Shown here in pieces: positions 6,554 through 8,794 of a stretch of DNA of 8,794 bases. The stretch is from an uncultured Bacteroidales bacterium (GTDB lineage: Bacteria; Bacteroidota; Bacteroidia; Bacteroidales; P3): assembly GCA_900319595.1 (NCBI GenBank), contig ONOZ01000046.1, positions 1-8,794 on the forward strand, in the 5' to 3' direction. Position 1 is the first letter of the stretch. Each line of letters starts with the position of its first letter. The notes under the pieces are model-generated. The model saw nothing but the letters and a program-made list of their open reading frames with translations. It made no database searches and was not told the DNA's origin. The translations under genes were made by a program, and so were the position numbers.

Positions 6554-7613
6554 ATTTTACGTCTGCTGCTTGTCTAATAGCGGAACCAAGTAAGAAAAAA
6601 GATAATACCAAAATCATAATTACTAACCCCGGAATTATAGCCATATAAGCAGCATCTAAAATTATGTATCCGTAATTTTCTTTAATCATTGTCCCCCAAG
6701 AAGGCATTGGCGGTTGTACTCCGATACCTAAAAAACTCAATCCTGCTTCTTGTAATATGGCTGTAGCAAAGTTACTTGCAATAATAACCGTTACGGCACT
6801 AATAACGTTTGGGAGAATATGACGAACTATCAACCTAAAATCCGAAAAACCCAAAGCCCTACCTGCCAATACAAACTCTTTTTCTTTCAAACTCATCACT
6901 TGCCCTCTTACCATTCTTGCAATATCAACCCACATTGTCAAACCCACAGCAACAAACACTTGCCAAAAACCTTTTCCTAAGGCAAAAGTAATTGCTATAA
7001 CAAGTAGTATGGTAGGCATTGACCAAATAACATTTATCAACCACATTATTATATTATCCACTACTCCACCATAGTATCCTGCCAAAGCACCAAGCGTAAT
7101 ACCTATAACCAACGCTATAAAAATTGCAATAAAACCTACACTCAAAGACACTCTTGTACCAATCATTAGTTGCGAAAGCAAATCTCGTCCATATCTATCA
7201 GTACCTAAATAATATTTCCTTTCTTGTATTTCGTGTTTTGTTGTATTTGACAAAGTTTTTATTTCTCCATCATTAGGCGAATCTCCTGTAAAGACCTCGT
7301 ATGTAAGACTTCCATCTAAATTAGTTTTATAGTTATAAATGGGTATGTTTGTCGTGGTTATCGGTTTGCCAAATAATATTGTCTTTATAAATGATTGTTG
7401 TTGCAAATTTGCATTCTGGTCTATGTTTTCGCTATCATAAATTTTTAGCATCTTTACTTTGAATCCTGGCTTCTTGACTGCAATTTCCAAATGTTGCTCA
7501 TTAGCGTATGGAGAAGAGTCGGGGGTTATGGCATATCCCAAAATGGCGATAACAGTAAAGATGAGTATCACCAAAAGAGATATTACAGCTAAAGGATTGC
7601 GTAACAACTTCAT
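6546..7613 (-). CDS. ABC transporter permease, OppC/DppC-type (dipeptide/oligopeptide uptake family)
   Basis: A 355-residue inner-membrane permease of the binding-protein-dependent peptide/nickel importer family. A first membrane helix (about 8-29) is followed by a long extracytoplasmic segment (about 30-135). Then come the OppC signature LGTDRYGRDLLSQLMIGTR (136-154) and about five further helices (about 155-180, 186-212, 216-230, 266-290, 325-345). The EAA-type loop that contacts the ATPase is at about 246-270 (EFVLAGRALGFSDFRLIVRH, then ILPN). The segment LQEAGLSFLGIGVQPP and PSWGTMI (287-310) are standard OppC features. Typical OppC/DppC proteins are about 300 residues; the excess is in the first extracytoplasmic loop. 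The start is one base after the DUF59 stop (TAA-A-ATG), suggesting translational coupling. No OppB-type permease, ATPase or binding protein is in the window. The substrate is not predictable. Confidence 0.93.
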   Translation of the reverse strand: MKLLRNPLAVISLLVILIFTVIAILGYAITPDSSPYANEQHLEIAVKKPGFKVKMLKIYDSENIDQNANLQQQSFIKTILFGKPITTTNIPIYNYKTNLDGSLTYEVFTGDSPNDGEIKTLSNTTKHEIQERKYYLGTDRYGRDLLSQLMIGTRVSLSVGFIAIFIALVIGITLGALAGYYGGVVDNIIMWLINVIWSMPTILLVIAITFALGKGFWQVFVAVGLTMWVDIARMVRGQVMSLKEKEFVLAGRALGFSDFRLIVRHILPNVISAVTVIIASNFATAILQEAGLSFLGIGVQPPMPSWGTMIKENYGYIILDAAYMAIIPGLVIMILVLSFFLLGSAIRQAADVKSK

Positions 7614-7614
7614 T

Positions 7615-7929
7615 TTAAATCAAGTTCAATTCCACTTTGGCCTCGTCTGACAACATTCTTATATCCCATGCTGGCTCAAAAGTCAGTTGCACTTGCACGT
7701 TATTTACTCCATCTGTATTTTTTACTGCTTGTTCTACCATTTTTGGCAAATCCTCTGCAACCGGACAGTTAGGAGCGGTCAGCGTCATCTCTATTAAAAC
7801 AAAATTATCATCATCTATATCTATTTTATAGATTAGTCCCATATCCCAAATATTTACAGGAATCTCTGGGTCGTATATTGTACGCAATACTTGAATGATT
7901 CTGTCGCGTAGTATCTCCTTTTTGTCCAT
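7615..7929 (-). CDS. SUF-type Fe-S cluster assembly protein, DUF59/MIP18 family (SufT-like)
   Basis: A 104-residue single-domain DUF59 protein. Family members help mature iron-sulfur proteins and in many bacteria sit with suf genes. Visible landmarks: IYDPEIPVNIWDMGLIY (18-34), the conserved-cysteine loop TLTAPNCPVAEDLP with Cys55, a helix with VEQAVK, the strand VNNVQVQLTFEPAWD (75-89), and the tail RMLSDEAKVELNL typical of the SUF-associated subgroup. Related MIP18 proteins include PaaD of the phenylacetyl-CoA pathway, but no paa genes are present and the tail fits the SUF type better. ATG 7929 is close behind a strong -7 element, leaving a very short leader. It is first in an apparent two-gene operon with the permease, one base apart; no other suf genes are in view. 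Confidence 0.9.
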   Translation of the reverse strand: MDKKEILRDRIIQVLRTIYDPEIPVNIWDMGLIYKIDIDDDNFVLIEMTLTAPNCPVAEDLPKMVEQAVKNTDGVNNVQVQLTFEPAWDIRMLSDEAKVELNLI

Positions 7930-7950
7930 ATTCTTATGCTTTTAATTGTG

Positions 7951-7958
7951 CAAAGATA
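7951..7958 (-). promoter_or_regulatory. -7 promoter element for the DUF59-permease operon
   Basis: The minus strand reads TATCTTTG followed by CACAATT, an exact TAnnTTTG match, 21 bases upstream of the DUF59 ATG. A CTTG at 7977-7980 (minus strand) is a 3/4 match to the -33 TTTG with 18 bases between. The transcript leader would be only about 15 bases. Confidence 0.65.
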
Positions 7959-7986
7959 CTAAATATTTTTGACTTACAAGGTAACC

Positions 7987-8005
7987 TTTTATAAAGTTTA
8001 TAAAA
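7987..8005. repeat. 19-bp perfect inverted repeat between divergent promoters
   Basis: TTTTATAAA (7987-7995), a central G, and TTTATAAAA (7997-8005) form an exact palindrome around one base. It lies between the outward-facing promoters of the DUF59 and omega-amidase genes, so a shared operator is plausible. It is entirely A/T in the arms, so chance cannot be excluded. Confidence 0.45.
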
Positions 8006-8034
8006 AATAAAGTTCATATCAATTAAATTTTTTG

Positions 8035-8042
8035 TATCTTTG
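8035..8042 (+). promoter_or_regulatory. -7 promoter element for the omega-amidase gene
   Basis: TATCTTTG followed by CAACC is an exact Bacteroidota -7 box, 30 bases upstream of the ATG at 8073. The upstream -33 region around 8011-8015 shows no clear TTTG. Confidence 0.6.
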
Positions 8043-8072
8043 CAACCCGAGACCACATGTATCAAGAAAAAT

Positions 8073-8794
8073 ATGTTAGTTGCACTTATACAAACAGAAA
8101 TACTTGATTTTGAAATAGAAAAGAATCTAAAAAATCTAACGGAAATATGTAAAAACATATTAGAAGATGTGGATTTGATAATATTCCCAGAAATGTTTTT
8201 AACAGGATTTGTTACTGATATATCTTTCGCTCAAGAGAGTATGGAAAAAGGGCTTGCTTTTATACATCAACTACAAAAAGAAAAATCCTGTGCAGTGGAA
8301 GGTTCTTTGCTATGCGAAGTAGAAGATAAAAATAAGGCAAATAAAAAAATATATTATAATAGGCACTACTTCATCACACAAGACAATGAATATCATTACG
8401 ATAAGCAAAAACTTTTCTCTCTATCCGATGAGTCTAAAATTCTTACTGCTGGAACGAAATCAACTATTGCAGAACTAAAAGACTGGAAAATAAATTTAAA
8501 AACTTGTTATGATTTGCGATTTTGTGATATTTGTAAAAACGAAATAGATATGTCTGATTCGTATTCGCAAACGCCAAAATTTAAGTATGATATAATAACA
8601 TTCGTTGCCTCGTGGCCTAAAAGTAGAAGCAATCAATGGAAAATTCTACTGCAAGCCCGTGCTATTGAAAATCAGTGTTATTCTATAGGAGTCAATCGAT
8701 GTGGAATGGATTCCTTGAATAATGAATATAGTGGAGATAGTTGCGTTGTGGATATGAAAGGAAATTTTCTTGAACCGCTACCATATTCGACTAA
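8073..8794 (+). CDS. Nitrilase-superfamily omega-amidase (YafV/NIT2 type), C-terminus beyond window
   Basis: The first 240 residues of a carbon-nitrogen hydrolase; the frame is open to the window end. The Glu-Lys-Cys catalytic triad is visible: E40 in IIFPEMFLTGF, K111 in YHYDKQKLFSL, and C145 in LKTCYDLRF. Further landmarks are FVASWPKSR (177-185), QARAIENQCYSIGVNR (194-209) and EYSGDSCVVDMKGN (218-231). The FPEMFxTGF, CYDLRF, ASWP and GVNRxGxD signatures match the YafV omega-amidase group, which hydrolyses alpha-ketoglutaramate and alpha-ketosuccinamate, the products of glutamine/asparagine transamination; a methionine-salvage role has been proposed for some members. ATG 8073 gives the expected MLVALIQTE N-terminus; an ATG at 8057 is out of frame. 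Oddity: after CYDLRF there is a longer linker (about 151-171, CDICKNEIDMSDSYSQ onward) than the usual short PVWSRN-type segment. Full length would be expected near 260 residues. Confidence 0.92.
   Translation, partial: MLVALIQTEILDFEIEKNLKNLTEICKNILEDVDLIIFPEMFLTGFVTDISFAQESMEKGLAFIHQLQKEKSCAVEGSLLCEVEDKNKANKKIYYNRHYFITQDNEYHYDKQKLFSLSDESKILTAGTKSTIAELKDWKINLKTCYDLRFCDICKNEIDMSDSYSQTPKFKYDIITFVASWPKSRSNQWKILLQARAIENQCYSIGVNRCGMDSLNNEYSGDSCVVDMKGNFLEPLPYST

Noticed and set aside
7934..8158. Minus-strand open frame of 74 codons across the divergent intergenic region
   Set aside because: It overlaps the start of the omega-amidase gene and both promoters, has low-complexity sequence and no recognisable family; treated as a shadow.

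Overview
This AT-rich window looks like chromosomal DNA of a Bacteroidota bacterium, most likely Bacteroidales or a relative. The main evidence is the promoters: copies of the phylum's -7 element TAnnTTTG (three exact TATCTTTG) lie 15-60 bases upstream of start codons, and classical Shine-Dalgarno sequences are scarce. The protein families and their sequence flavour agree: a lipoprotein efflux adaptor, a divergent SAM hydroxide adenosyltransferase, an OppC-like permease with a long extracytoplasmic insertion, and a SUF-type DUF59 protein. No mobile elements, tRNAs, rRNAs or CRISPR repeats were seen.

Layout. (1) 1-2690, minus strand: a drug-efflux type operon read tetR-type regulator -> TolC-type outer-membrane channel -> HlyD/AcrA-type lipoprotein adaptor. 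The adaptor is cut by the window edge; an RND pump gene would be expected beyond it. A promoter and a candidate operator lie upstream of the regulator. (2) 2790-5661, minus strand: kbl (glycine C-acetyltransferase) followed by pepD (aminoacyl-histidine dipeptidase). Each has its own likely promoter, and a hairpin terminator follows pepD; both are amino-acid/peptide catabolism genes. (3) 5716-6553, plus strand: a SAM hydroxide adenosyltransferase (DUF62) homolog, divergent from kbl. Its convincing start is at 5765, not at the far upstream in-frame ATG. (4) 6546-7958, minus strand: a two-gene operon of a SufT/MIP18-like DUF59 protein and an OppC/DppC-type permease, one base apart. The permease gene ends inside the end of the DUF62 gene (8-bp convergent overlap). 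(5) 8035-8794, plus strand: a nitrilase-superfamily omega-amidase (YafV/NIT2 type), divergent from the DUF59 gene and truncated by the window end.

Most of the window is ordinary housekeeping and efflux content, and I do not see a clearly new multi-gene system. The points most worth a second look are an 8-G tract in the outer-membrane channel gene (possible phase variation), the apparent loss of the catalytic-triad histidine in the DUF62 protein, a solitary OppC-type permease coupled to an Fe-S maturation-type protein, and three perfect inverted repeats at promoter regions.
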